64,000 bases of DNA from JAKACA01 sp050744865 (GTDB lineage Bacteria > Actinomycetota > Acidimicrobiia > Acidimicrobiales > Bog-793), in NCBI GenBank assembly GCA_050744865.1, contig JBOGHW010000059.1, positions 1 to 64,000 of the forward strand, written 5' to 3'. The notes beneath the pieces are model-generated. The model saw only the letters and a program-made list of their open reading frames with translations, was not told where the DNA came from and did not search any database. The first letter of the stretch is position 1. Every line of letters begins with the position of its first letter. Shown piece by piece: positions 50,227 to 59,442 of this stretch. A program made the position numbers and the translations under genes.

Positions 50227-50816
50227 TCCTCGTCCTGGTCGAAGAAGCCCTCCGCCTCCCTCGCCTGGCCCTCGAACCATTCCTCGGCTTCCTGGTCCAC
50301 GTCCGGCCCGTCGGCGGGCACCGAGGCGAGCCGTTCACGCCCGGCCCGCACGGTCTTGGTGGTGCGATCGAGCACGATCTCGAAGGCAGCCAGCTTCTGG
50401 TCGATGTAGTCATCGGCTTCGTGGCGCATCCGCCGGCACTCCGCCTCGGCATCCTCGACCAGCCGCACGGCGCGGTGCTCGGCCTGCCGCACGATCTCGG
50501 TCCGCTGCACCATTCGCTCGGCGTGGACACGAGCGTCTTCGATGATCTCGGTCGCTTCCCTCCGGGCGGCGGCGAGCACGTCCTCACGATCCTTGAGCAG
50601 GCGGCGGGCGCGGCGAAGCTCCTCGGGAAACTCGTCGCGAGCCGCTTCCACCAAGTCGAGGACTTCTTCTCTTGGAATCAGGACCGAGGACGACAGGGGC
50701 ATCGACTTGGCCGACGACACGATGTCGATCAACTCGTCGAGAACACCTTCGACACCGCCGGCAGCCAGCGACTCTCCTTCAGTGCCCTCAGGGTCGACGT
50801 AGGTGGTGTCGCTCAC
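50223..50816 (-). CDS. SepIVA/DivIVA-like coiled-coil protein
   Basis: A 197-residue acidic protein dominated by a heptad-rich central region (about residues 50-165: EELRRARRLLKDREDVLAA and following). Location between coaD and the DUF177 gene and the overall form match mycobacterial SepIVA (Rv2927c), a DivIVA-domain septal factor controlling division and polar growth. The short N-terminal membrane-binding motif of true DivIVA is absent, as in SepIVA. It could also be scored as an ATP-synthase-b-like coiled coil. GTG 50816 overlaps the coaD stop as GTGA. Confidence 0.8.
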   Translation of the reverse strand: MSDTTYVDPEGTEGESLAAGGVEGVLDELIDIVSSAKSMPLSSSVLIPREEVLDLVEAARDEFPEELRRARRLLKDREDVLAAARREATEIIEDARVHAERMVQRTEIVRQAEHRAVRLVEDAEAECRRMRHEADDYIDQKLAAFEIVLDRTTKTVRAGRERLASVPADGPDVDQEAEEWFEGQAREAEGFFDQDEE

Positions 50817-51286
50817 TTCAGTTCCTTCAATCGCCGGGCTACGGGCGCCGGCACCATGCTGCTGACGTCTCTGCCGTAAAGCGCCACTTCGCGTATCAGC
50901 CGGCTCGCATGGTAGGCGTACTGCGAGCCGGTCGGCAGGAAGAGGGTCTCGATTCCGGTCAGCTCGCGGTTCATCTGGGCCATCTGGAACTCGCTCTCGA
51001 AGTCCGACACGGCTCGCAAGCCTTTCACGATGGCAGTGGCCCCTACCTCGCGGGCAATGTCGACCACCAGCGTCTGCATGCGCATCACGCGGACCGTCGG
51101 CAGGTGCGCCACCGACTCGGTGATCATTGCCTCGCGTTCCTCAGGCGAGAAGACGGGCTCAGCCTTCTGCGGGTTGCGGAGCGAGGCGATGATCACTTCG
51201 TCGAACAAGCCGGCTGCCCTTTCGGCGATCTCGAGGTGGCCGTTGTGGAACGGGTCGAACGAGCCGGGAAACAGGGCGATGGTCAA
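50813..51286 (-). CDS. coaD: Phosphopantetheine adenylyltransferase
   Basis: A 157-residue nucleotidyltransferase catalysing the fourth step of CoA synthesis, pantetheine phosphate to dephospho-CoA. FPGSFDPFHNGHLEIAERA contains the (H/T)xGH-type nucleotide site, and ISxS-like TESVAHLPTVRV and RxVSDFESEFQMAQMNREL match the family. Only TTG 51286 provides a start; it overlaps rsmD as TTGA. Confidence 0.96.
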   Translation of the reverse strand: MTIALFPGSFDPFHNGHLEIAERAAGLFDEVIIASLRNPQKAEPVFSPEEREAMITESVAHLPTVRVMRMQTLVVDIAREVGATAIVKGLRAVSDFESEFQMAQMNRELTGIETLFLPTGSQYAYHASRLIREVALYGRDVSSMVPAPVARRLKELK

Positions 51287-51912
51287 AAGGAGTCCTTGTC
51301 ACTCGAGTCGGGCTCATCTGCAGCGGCACTATGCCGCTTGTCCCGCACCAGCGTCACGAGCGTACCGCCATAGCGATATTGGCGCGAGATCTCGTAGCTG
51401 CCGCCGGCTTCGAGTGGGTCGCGGTGCTCGAGCAGCATGCAGCAAGCTGCGCAACGCCGGAAGAGCAGCTGCCAGCCCTTCCACTCATAAGGGGGGTCGG
51501 CCAGGACCAGGTCGACGGGGGCAGCCGCGTACAGCTCCAGCCAGGCCTCGACATCTGTGCGCCTGACCTTGACAGTCGGCAGGCCGGGGTCATCGGTCTG
51601 GGTGGCGAGAGCGCGGGCGGCGACTCGGCTGCCCGAGGAGAACCCGGTGCCCGCCAGGTTGGCGTCGATCGCCCGCAATGCTCGCGGATCTCGCTCCACG
51701 AAGGTGACCGACGAGGCGCCGCGGCTCAGCGCCTCGATACCGAGAGCTCCTGAGCCGGCGAACAAGTCAACCACGACGGCACCCTCCACGAGGCCACGAG
51801 CATCGAGAATGTCGAACATCGCCTCTCGGACGCGATCGCTCGTCGGGCGAAGCCCCGCTATCCGGGGGGCCACGAGGCGGCGGCCGCCTGCTTGCCCTCC
51901 GATCACCCGCAT
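51283..51912 (-). CDS. rsmD: 16S rRNA (guanine(966)-N(2))-methyltransferase RsmD
   Basis: A 209-residue rRNA methyltransferase. MRVIGGQAGGRRLVAPR is the usual N-terminus; VVDLFAGSGALGIEALSRGA is the SAM site and VLADPPYEWKG contains the catalytic DPPY. It modifies 16S rRNA G966. Gene order recG-rsmD-coaD is the conserved actinobacterial arrangement. Confidence 0.95.
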   Translation of the reverse strand: MRVIGGQAGGRRLVAPRIAGLRPTSDRVREAMFDILDARGLVEGAVVVDLFAGSGALGIEALSRGASSVTFVERDPRALRAIDANLAGTGFSSGSRVAARALATQTDDPGLPTVKVRRTDVEAWLELYAAAPVDLVLADPPYEWKGWQLLFRRCAACCMLLEHRDPLEAGGSYEISRQYRYGGTLVTLVRDKRHSAAADEPDSSDKDSF

Positions 51913-51958
51913 GGCTGCCCCATATCTCTCGTATGCATCCTGTCAGTTCCGGATGCGG

Positions 51959-54211
51959 TCAGCTCCGGAAGAGGAATTGACGCTCCTCTTCGGTCACCGA
52001 CATCTCGACCTCGTCCCAGAGCAGCCGGTGCCGCCCGTCGAGATGCGGCTCTTCATCGACGAGCGCCTCGGCCACCTGGCGAGCCTTCAGGATGAGGTCG
52101 CGGTGATCCACGAGCGAAGCCAACTTGAGGTCTGACCGCCCCTTCTGGCGGGCGCCGAGCACGGTCCCGGCGCCACGGAGCTTGAGGTCGGCCTCCGCCA
52201 GGTCGAAGCCGTTCTCGGTGCCTTCCATGGCACCTAGCCGCGAGATGGCGATCTCGCTCACCGGATCGGACAGCAAGAAGCAGTAGCTCTTGTCGGCACC
52301 CCGCCCCACGCGCCCTCTGAGCTGGTGCAGCTGCGCGAGCCCGTAGCGATCTGCATCCTCGATCACCATCACGGTCGCGTTCGTCACGTCCACGCCGACC
52401 TCCACGACAGTCGTGGCGACCAGTGCCTGGATCTCGCCGGCGCGGAATGCCGACATGACGGCGTCCTTATGCTTGGAGGGCAGCTGGCCGTGCAGGAGCC
52501 CGACCGAATAGCCGGCCAGCTCCGTCATGCTCAGTCGCTCACACTCCTCGACGGCGGCGTGCGGTGGTTGGCGATCGCGGCCGTCCTCGAGGTCGAGGCG
52601 GCCAGCGGCGCTCGCCTCGCTACGGCGGCCGGCCGTTGCCGCCACCGGCTCGTCCTCGTCGTCATCGGCCGGGTCGTCGTCTGCCTCTTCGTAGCCTTCC
52701 TCGGCACCTGCACCGCCCCCTACCAAGGGGCAGATGACGTAGGCCTGGTGGCCGCCGTCCAGTTCTGCGCGCACTCGTTTCCAGGCCTGAGCTGCCTGCG
52801 CCCAGCCGAGCCAGCGGGTGGCGACGGGCGTCCGGCCCGGTGGCAGCTCGTCGAGAGTCGTGTGGTCGAGATCGCCGTACACCGTCATGGCAGCTGTGCG
52901 GGGGATCGGCGTAGCGGTCATGACGAGCAGATCGGGGTCGACCGAGCCCTTCTCGCGCAGCGCAGCTCTTTGCTCCACACCGAAACGATGCTGCTCGTCC
53001 ACCACCACCACACCCAAAGACCGGAAGGCGACGTCAGGAGTGAGAAGCGCATGCGTACCGACGAGCAGGTCGACGGCTCCGGCGGCCAAACCGGCGAGGA
53101 TACGAGCTCGCTCGGTGGCCGTCGAGCGGCTCGTGAGCAGCTCGACCAGGAGCGGACGTTCACCTGCCAGCCGCGCCTGGTCCGGCAGGGCCAGGCCTTC
53201 GACGAGCCTGGTGACGGCCAAATAGTGCTGCTCGGCAAGAACCTCTGTCGGCACCATGAACGCGCCCTGGTGACCACCCTGGACCGCGTAGAGAAGGGCA
53301 GCGACGGCAACCACCGTCTTGCCCGAGCCGACATCGCCTTGCAGGAGCTGGCTCATCGGGTGAGCAGCACCGAGGTCCGTGGCAATGGCCCGGATCGAGC
53401 GCTCTTGAGCACCGGTCAGCTCGAAGGGCAGGCGTGCCACGAAGCACGACACCAGACCGCCCGGCGACGTGTCGTGGACCACTCCGCGAGTCTCGGCAGC
53501 CACGGCACGCTTTCGTCTGACCAGGAGCAGCTGTAGGCGGAGCAGCTCGTCGAAGGCCAATCGCCGCCTCGCTCGTTCCTTGGCGGCCATGTCGTCGGGC
53601 CGGTGGATGGACCGGAACGCCTCGGTTCTCCCCACGAGCTTCAGCTCGTCCAGGTACCTGCCCGGCACCGGGTCGTAGAAATCGCCGGCACGCTCGAGGG
53701 CCTCCTCCTCGTAGCGGGCGATGTCCACCGAGCTGACGTTGGCCTTGCCCGACTGCTTGTAGATGGCCACGATGCGGCCTGTCTGGTCGCCGACGAGGTC
53801 GATGATCGGGTTGGCGAGCTTCAGCCTGCCCCTGTAAGCGCCGACCTTGCCGAACACCGTCACCTCCTGACCGGCCGAGAACTGCTTGGCGCGCCAGGGC
53901 TGGTTGAAGAAAGTGCAGTCGATCACGCCGGAGTCGTCCGTGAGGGCGATCTCGGCGCTCGTTTTGCCGCCGCGCATACGGCGCACGGAGGTGTGGGCGA
54001 CCGTGGCCGTGACCACGGCGAGATCGCCCTCGCGCAAAGAGGCGATGGTCGCCTGGTTCGTGCGGTCCACCCACCGTCGCGGATAGTGGGTGAGCAGGTC
54101 GAGAACGCTGGTGACCTCCAGGGCCTTCAGCGCCGCGGCCTTCCTGGGCGTGACTGTCTTGAGCACCGAGACGTCGAGCTCGGACAGCTGGCGGAGGCGG
54201 CGTTCGGTCAC
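51959..54211 (-). CDS. recG: ATP-dependent DNA helicase RecG
   Basis: A 750-residue SF2 helicase that reverses stalled forks and processes Holliday junctions. The wedge/OB domain is residues 1-220; Walker A is GDVGSGKT (about 292-299), followed by DEQH; C-terminal helicase and TRG-type motifs include VATTVVEVGVDVTNATVMV and QLHQLRGRVGRG. Between ICPLV and the following ECERL (about 496-550) is an extra acidic stretch rich in Asp and Glu not found in E. coli RecG. GTG 54211 overlaps the FakA-like stop (GTGA). Confidence 0.96.
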   Translation of the reverse strand: MTERRLRQLSELDVSVLKTVTPRKAAALKALEVTSVLDLLTHYPRRWVDRTNQATIASLREGDLAVVTATVAHTSVRRMRGGKTSAEIALTDDSGVIDCTFFNQPWRAKQFSAGQEVTVFGKVGAYRGRLKLANPIIDLVGDQTGRIVAIYKQSGKANVSSVDIARYEEEALERAGDFYDPVPGRYLDELKLVGRTEAFRSIHRPDDMAAKERARRRLAFDELLRLQLLLVRRKRAVAAETRGVVHDTSPGGLVSCFVARLPFELTGAQERSIRAIATDLGAAHPMSQLLQGDVGSGKTVVAVAALLYAVQGGHQGAFMVPTEVLAEQHYLAVTRLVEGLALPDQARLAGERPLLVELLTSRSTATERARILAGLAAGAVDLLVGTHALLTPDVAFRSLGVVVVDEQHRFGVEQRAALREKGSVDPDLLVMTATPIPRTAAMTVYGDLDHTTLDELPPGRTPVATRWLGWAQAAQAWKRVRAELDGGHQAYVICPLVGGGAGAEEGYEEADDDPADDDEDEPVAATAGRRSEASAAGRLDLEDGRDRQPPHAAVEECERLSMTELAGYSVGLLHGQLPSKHKDAVMSAFRAGEIQALVATTVVEVGVDVTNATVMVIEDADRYGLAQLHQLRGRVGRGADKSYCFLLSDPVSEIAISRLGAMEGTENGFDLAEADLKLRGAGTVLGARQKGRSDLKLASLVDHRDLILKARQVAEALVDEEPHLDGRHRLLWDEVEMSVTEEERQFLFRS

Positions 54212-56007
54212 TCAACCGAGATTAGGTATGGGTACAGAGCCTGCCCACCGTGATGGAGTTCAACCGAGACTCCTGGATGAGTCTCGGCAAGCCACTCGGT
54301 GATGTGGCGCGTGTCGGCAGCCTTGGCCGCCACGCCCTCGATGATCGTGACGATCTCACACGAGTCGTCGAGCAGCTCGTCGATCAGCCGGATCGTCACT
54401 TCGGAGACGCTCTTGGCCACGACTTCGATCCCCCGGCGGGAGATCCCGATCCAGTCGCCCTCGGCCACTGCGCCCGCCTCTGTCGAGCTCGCCCGCACGG
54501 CCTGTGTGACCTCGCCGGCTGCCACCCGAGCGGCCGCCGCCGTCATCGAGGATGCGTTCTCGTCGGCACCGGCCTGCGGGTCGTACTCCAGCAAGGCAGC
54601 GAAGCCCTCCTGGATCCCGGGGGTGTTCACCACCCTCGCCGGCTTGGTCGCCAGCTCGCAGGCTTGGGCGGCCACGGCGAAGATGTTCTTGTTGTTGGGG
54701 AGCACCACGACCTCGGCGCCCGGGGTCGTCTCGATGACGGTCAGGATCTGCTCGGTCGAAGGGTTCATCGACTGCCCGCCGGCCACGATGTGAAGGGCAC
54801 CCAGCGAGTGGAAGATCCGCCCGATTCCCGTCCCCGTGGCGACTGAGACGACAGATGTCGTGGGGGGCGGGCCGACCTCCAGCTCCTCAGGTTCGCCCCC
54901 CGATGTCGACTCGACCGCCCTGCGTACCCAGGACTCCTCCTCGACTTGCTCGAGCAGGTCCGTCACACGGATGTTGCGGGGACGGCCGGCGTCGAGGGCT
55001 GCTTCCAACGCAGCTCCGATGTCGTTGGTGTGAATGTGGCAGTTCCAGGTCCCCTCGCCACCGACGACCACGATGGAGTCGCCTAAGCCCGCCCACACGC
55101 TCTTGAAGGCAGGAATGGCGTGGTCGGCCGCCTCGAGGAAGTACATCACCTCGTAACGCAGGTCGGCGATGTCGTCCGCGGCGAGTCCCCGGACGCCTGT
55201 GGAGCTGACCGCGGCGGCACGCACGCCCGACCCGACCCGGTCGAGGACCCCGTCGGGCAACGGGATCTGATCAGGGACAGGACGCCCGTCCAGCACTTCC
55301 AGCAACGCGTCGAACAGCAGGACGAGCCCGGCGCCCCCGGCGTCGACCACGCCGGCGTCGGCGAGCACGGGGAGTTGCTCCGGCGTGTGCCAGAGTGCCT
55401 CGACGGCGGCGGCCCTGGCGGCCTCGGCGACAGCGTTGATGGCGGGCTCTGTCTCGAGGTGGGTGCCGGGGGGTGCAGTGCCGGGGGGTGCAGTGCCACT
55501 ACTGCCCGTCAGCTCGGCGGCCGCTTCGGCGGCCGCCTTGATCACGCTCAGAATGGTTCCCTCGACGGGCCGCATCACCGCCGAGTGAGCGGCGCTGTTC
55601 GCCTCGGCCAATGCCGCGGCCAGGGCGCCTGCGCTGATCTCGGCTCGTGGCGTCTGCGTGGCCGTAGAGCCGGCAGGGGGCGAGGGCGCCGGACCGGCCG
55701 CGACCGAGGCCACGAAGCTGGCCGTGAGGCCGCGCAGGATCTGGCAAAGAATGACACCCGAGTTCCCGCGGGCCCCCATGAGCGAGCCGTGGGAGATGGC
55801 CATGCACGTAGCAGCCATGTCGTCGTCCGGCACGGACGCCAGCTGGCGGCTCACGGACTCGAGCGTGAGGTGCATGTTCGTACCGGTGTCACCGTCGGGA
55901 ACCGGATAGACGTTCAGCTTGTTGATCAGGTCCTTCTGGCGCTCGAGGGCACCCTCGAAGCTGCGCATCACGGCGCCGAGCTCGGCCGCCCCGAGCGCGG
56001 TGCTCAC
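54208..56007 (-). CDS. DAK-domain protein, FakA-like fatty acid kinase
   Basis: A 599-residue protein. The N-terminal DhaL-type nucleotide domain has NVYPVPDGDTGTNM, with metal-binding Asp38 and Asp40; the C-terminal DAK1_2/DegV-adjacent domain follows. FakA phosphorylates fatty acids bound to FakB (DegV) proteins; no degV gene is present here. A Gly/Thr/Ala/Pro double repeat (15-bp units at 55463-55492) is inserted near residue 175. Start GTG 56007 is the last suitable one before the domain. Position before recG matches mycobacterial Rv2974c. Confidence 0.87.
   Translation of the reverse strand: MSTALGAAELGAVMRSFEGALERQKDLINKLNVYPVPDGDTGTNMHLTLESVSRQLASVPDDDMAATCMAISHGSLMGARGNSGVILCQILRGLTASFVASVAAGPAPSPPAGSTATQTPRAEISAGALAAALAEANSAAHSAVMRPVEGTILSVIKAAAEAAAELTGSSGTAPPGTAPPGTHLETEPAINAVAEAARAAAVEALWHTPEQLPVLADAGVVDAGGAGLVLLFDALLEVLDGRPVPDQIPLPDGVLDRVGSGVRAAAVSSTGVRGLAADDIADLRYEVMYFLEAADHAIPAFKSVWAGLGDSIVVVGGEGTWNCHIHTNDIGAALEAALDAGRPRNIRVTDLLEQVEEESWVRRAVESTSGGEPEELEVGPPPTTSVVSVATGTGIGRIFHSLGALHIVAGGQSMNPSTEQILTVIETTPGAEVVVLPNNKNIFAVAAQACELATKPARVVNTPGIQEGFAALLEYDPQAGADENASSMTAAAARVAAGEVTQAVRASSTEAGAVAEGDWIGISRRGIEVVAKSVSEVTIRLIDELLDDSCEIVTIIEGVAAKAADTRHITEWLAETHPGVSVELHHGGQALYPYLISVE
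55463..55492. repeat. 15-bp tandem duplication (2 copies)
   Basis: Two 15-bp units (55463-55477, 55478-55492) inside the FakA-like gene, encoding GTAPP twice in frame. Confidence 0.88.
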
Positions 56008-56113
56008 TCGTGCGCCAGCCTGGTCGACAGGCAAGTGAGGGGAGCCATGGCGGAGGATGGTAATCTGCAGCTCGTTCCTAGCAGGTCTTCGTCTTCTGAG
56101 GTGACGCGTCCCG

Positions 56114-56326
56114 ATGGCAGCCGTATGCGAACTCTGTGGCAAGCACCCCGGCTTCGGGATGAACCTGTCGCACTCACACCGCCGCACGAAGCGGCGCTTC
56201 GACCCGAACATCCAGAACGTGAGAGCGTTCGTGAACGGCACTCCCCGGCGGCTCAACGTCTGCACCTCGTGCATCCGGGCGGGCAAGGTCGTCAAGCCCC
56301 CGAAGCGCCAGATTCCCTCGGCTTGA
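56114..56326 (+). CDS. rpmB: 50S ribosomal protein L28
   Basis: A 70-residue bL28 protein. It starts MAAVCELCGKHPGFGMNLSH and has two CxxC pairs (Cys5/8 and Cys50/53), the zinc-binding C+ form. ATG 56114 is nine bases after GAGGTGA. It is divergent from the FakA-like gene. A TAATCT hexamer (56061-56066) may be its -10. Confidence 0.96.
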   Translation: MAAVCELCGKHPGFGMNLSHSHRRTKRRFDPNIQNVRAFVNGTPRRLNVCTSCIRAGKVVKPPKRQIPSA

Positions 56327-56379
56327 ATCCTGCTGCTTGGCGCCCCAGCCGAGAGCTGCCGGGCCAGCCCACGGCGTGA

Positions 56380-57417
56380 TCACCCGAACGAGTGCGACCA
56401 GCCGACGATCCGAAGCGGCAGTCCTCCGAGCGAGCATCCCGGCTGGGCGCTCGTAACGCTGGCACAGACGCCCATCCGGACGGGTGGCCGCAACCCGGCT
56501 GAGGCGAAGGCGGCCACTACTTCTGTCCCCGGCTCGGTGCAAAAGACCAGTTCGTAGTCCTCTCCACCGCCTAGGGCATGCTCGAGGCTGGCTCCGCCGG
56601 CGATCGGAACCGAGTCGAGCCGGACGCCCACTCCTGAGCCTGTCGCGATGTGGTCGAGGTCGCGGGCCAGCCCGTCCGACACGTCGATCATGCCCCGCGC
56701 CCCAAGAGATGCAGCCAGCCTGCCCTCGGCGACACGGGCCACGGGCCGCCTGTAGGCAAGCGCCAGCTCGGCGGCCACCGAGCGACGGTCGCCACCAGCG
56801 GTGTCCCCGAGTGGCGCCGCGGCTTGCAGCGCCTCCAGCCCGGCAGCCGACGCCCCGAGCGGGCCGGTGACCCAGACCTCGTCACCGGCCTTGGCGCCGC
56901 TGCGGAGCACCTCTCCCCCCGCCGCGCACGACCCTGTCACGGTCACGGCGAACACGAGACGTTCTCCTCTCGTCAGGTCGCCACCGACCAGCCCGATCCG
57001 ATAGGCAGCGGCGGCCTCGGCCAAGCCGCCCATGACGGCGTCGAGGTCGGTGCCGCCAGGTGCGGCCAGTCCGACGACGGCGTGCCGGGGCTCTCCTCCC
57101 ATGGCCGCGATGTCGCTCACGTTGACGGCTATGGCTTTCCAGGCGGCGTCCTCGAGCGAGCCGAGGGCGAGGTCGAAGTGAACTCCCTCCACCAAGAGGT
57201 CAGTCGTCAGGAGGAGGCGGCCCTCCGGCGGGACGAGGACGGCGGCGTCGTCGCCCGTAAAGGTCTCCCCGGGCAGCGCCCGGCGCAGTCCCCGATAGCG
57301 TCGAGGATCCGCCAGGCGTGCCGACATTCGGGCGAGGACGGCGAACTCGTCGGCGCCGGACTCATCTCCGGAGCCACCTCTGGAATCGTCTCCAGAGCCC
57401 TCACTCGGCAGGGGCAT
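56380..57417 (-). CDS. thiL: Thiamine-monophosphate kinase
   Basis: A 345-residue PurM-fold kinase that makes thiamine diphosphate. The metal/ATP sites are FTGDDAAVLVPP, LLTTDLLVEGVHFD and VNVSDIAAMGG; GLVGGDLTRG and MIDVSDGLARDL follow. The first ~25 residues (SEGSGDDSRGGSGDESGAD) are a disordered extension; the start is uncertain (ATG 57417 preferred, ATG 57495 possible). It is divergent from pckG. In Mycobacterium thiL is close to recG and the FakA-like gene, as here. Confidence 0.92.
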   Translation of the reverse strand: MPLPSEGSGDDSRGGSGDESGADEFAVLARMSARLADPRRYRGLRRALPGETFTGDDAAVLVPPEGRLLLTTDLLVEGVHFDLALGSLEDAAWKAIAVNVSDIAAMGGEPRHAVVGLAAPGGTDLDAVMGGLAEAAAAYRIGLVGGDLTRGERLVFAVTVTGSCAAGGEVLRSGAKAGDEVWVTGPLGASAAGLEALQAAAPLGDTAGGDRRSVAAELALAYRRPVARVAEGRLAASLGARGMIDVSDGLARDLDHIATGSGVGVRLDSVPIAGGASLEHALGGGEDYELVFCTEPGTEVVAAFASAGLRPPVRMGVCASVTSAQPGCSLGGLPLRIVGWSHSFG

Positions 57418-57606
57418 GTCGCGGACGGTAGCCGATGCGCCGGCAGTGGCCGCAACGGGGCCGACTTTGGCACGACCCGGTCGCTCGCATAGCATCGATC
57501 AATACGCTGTGTCAGGAGCAGGACGCTCCGGGCACACCCCGCACGACCTGCAGCGATAGGTGCAGGGTATGACGAAGATCGCAGCCGTGAAAGGACAGGG
57601 CCCACT

Positions 57607-59400
57607 ATGCCTCCCACCAGTAATCACAAGCTCATCGAGTGGGTCGAGGAGATAGCAGCGCTAACACAGCCGGAGCGTGTCGAGTGGTGCGACGGCTCGG
57701 CCGAGGAATACGACCGGCTCTGCCAACTGCTGGTCGACCAGGGAACCTTCACGCGGCTGTCCGAGGCCAAGCGCCCCAACAGCTACTGGGCCCACTCGTC
57801 GGTGAAGGACGTGGCCAGGGTCGAGGGTCGCACCTACATAGCTTCGGTCGACCCAACAGACGCCGGGCCCACCAACCATTGGATCGACCCAGCCGAGCTG
57901 CGCGGGACGCTCGACGGGTTGTTCTCCGGCTGTATGCGCGGCCGGACCATGTACGTCGTGCCCTTCTCCATGGGCCCGCTCGGCTCACCCATCGCCCATA
58001 TCGGTGTCGAGATAACCGACTCCGCCTACGTCGCAGTCAGCATGCGGATCATGACCCGCATGGGTGCCGGTGCCCTCGAGGTCCTCGGCACAGACGGTGA
58101 GTTCGTTCCCTGTGTGCACTCCGTCGGCGTCCCACTCGCCGACGGGGCAGCAGACTCGCCTTGGCCCTGCAATCCCGAGAACCTCTACATCGCCCACTTT
58201 CCCGAGACCCGGGAGATCTGGTCGTTCGGTTCGGGATACGGAGGCAATGCCCTGCTCGGCAAGAAGTGCTTCGCTCTCCGAATCGCCTCGGCAATGGCCA
58301 GGGACGAGGGTTGGCTAGCCGAGCACATGCTCATCTTGAAGCTCACGTCGCCTGACGGCGAGCTGCGCTACGTCACCGGTGCCTTCCCGTCGGCTTGCGG
58401 CAAGACGAACCTCGCCATGCTCGTCCCGACGATGCCGGGTTGGAAGGTCGAGACCGTCGGCGACGACATCTGCTGGATGAAGGTCGGACCGGACGGACGA
58501 TTGTGGGCGATCAACCCGGAGGCCGGCTTTTTCGGGGTGGCACCGGGAACGAACATGGAGACGAACCCGAACGCGGTGCTGACGCTCGCCGCCAACTCGA
58601 TCTTCACCAATACGGCCCTCACAGACGACGGCGACGTGTGGTGGGAAGGCCTCACGGCCGAGCCACCTGCCCACTGCACAGATTGGACAGGCGAGGACTG
58701 GACGCCCGAGAAGAGCACTCCTGCCGCCCACCCGAACTCGAGGTTCACAGCTCCGGCCAGCCAGGACCCCGCCATCGCACCGGAGTGGGAAGCGCCGCTG
58801 GGTGTTCCGATCTCGGCCATACTCTTCGGCGGCCGACGCGCCTCGGTCGTGCCCCTCGTGCACGAAGCGTTCGACTGGAACCACGGTGTCTTCCTCGGCT
58901 CGATCATGGCCTCCGAGACGACCGCGGCAGCCGCCGGCGCCGTTGGCAACCTCCGGCGCGACCCCTTCGCGATGTTGCCGTTCTGCGGGTACAACATGGC
59001 CGACCACTGGAACCACTGGCTGTCGTTCGGCGAGCGGATGGACGCCGAGAAGCTCCCGAAGATCTTCTACGTCAATTGGTTCCGGAAGTCGGCCGATGGC
59101 CGCTGGCTCTGGCCGGGCTTCGGCGAGAACTCCCGTGTGCTGGAGTGGATATTCGAGCGCTGTGCCGACCGCGGGGCGGCCGTCGAGACCGCTATCGGCT
59201 ACCTGCCCGCCAAAGGCGCCATCCCCACCGACGGACTCGGCATGCCCGACGGCGACATGGCCGAGCTGCTGAGCGTCGACATCGACGAGTGGCGGGCAGA
59301 AGTGCCCGACATCGAGAAGCACTTCGAGCGGTTCGGCGACCGGCTGCCGTCCGAGCTGACAAAGCAGCTCGATGCCCTGCGGGCACGGCTCGGCGACTAG
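57607..59400 (+). CDS. pckG: Phosphoenolpyruvate carboxykinase (GTP)
   Basis: A 597-residue GTP-dependent PEPCK that converts oxaloacetate to PEP, the entry step of gluconeogenesis. The kinase-1a P-loop is SACGKTN at residues 262-268; the PEPCK-specific region includes DDICWMK, and the active-site lid and substrate Arg are in the usual places. Length matches actinobacterial enzymes. ATG 57607 follows AAAGGACAGGG. With fatty-acid genes elsewhere it supports growth on acetyl-CoA-yielding substrates. Confidence 0.97.
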   Translation: MPPTSNHKLIEWVEEIAALTQPERVEWCDGSAEEYDRLCQLLVDQGTFTRLSEAKRPNSYWAHSSVKDVARVEGRTYIASVDPTDAGPTNHWIDPAELRGTLDGLFSGCMRGRTMYVVPFSMGPLGSPIAHIGVEITDSAYVAVSMRIMTRMGAGALEVLGTDGEFVPCVHSVGVPLADGAADSPWPCNPENLYIAHFPETREIWSFGSGYGGNALLGKKCFALRIASAMARDEGWLAEHMLILKLTSPDGELRYVTGAFPSACGKTNLAMLVPTMPGWKVETVGDDICWMKVGPDGRLWAINPEAGFFGVAPGTNMETNPNAVLTLAANSIFTNTALTDDGDVWWEGLTAEPPAHCTDWTGEDWTPEKSTPAAHPNSRFTAPASQDPAIAPEWEAPLGVPISAILFGGRRASVVPLVHEAFDWNHGVFLGSIMASETTAAAAGAVGNLRRDPFAMLPFCGYNMADHWNHWLSFGERMDAEKLPKIFYVNWFRKSADGRWLWPGFGENSRVLEWIFERCADRGAAVETAIGYLPAKGAIPTDGLGMPDGDMAELLSVDIDEWRAEVPDIEKHFERFGDRLPSELTKQLDALRARLGD

Positions 59401-59442
59401 CGGCCAACCAGCCGGCTCGGTGAGGGAGCCGCGGCCGAGAGC

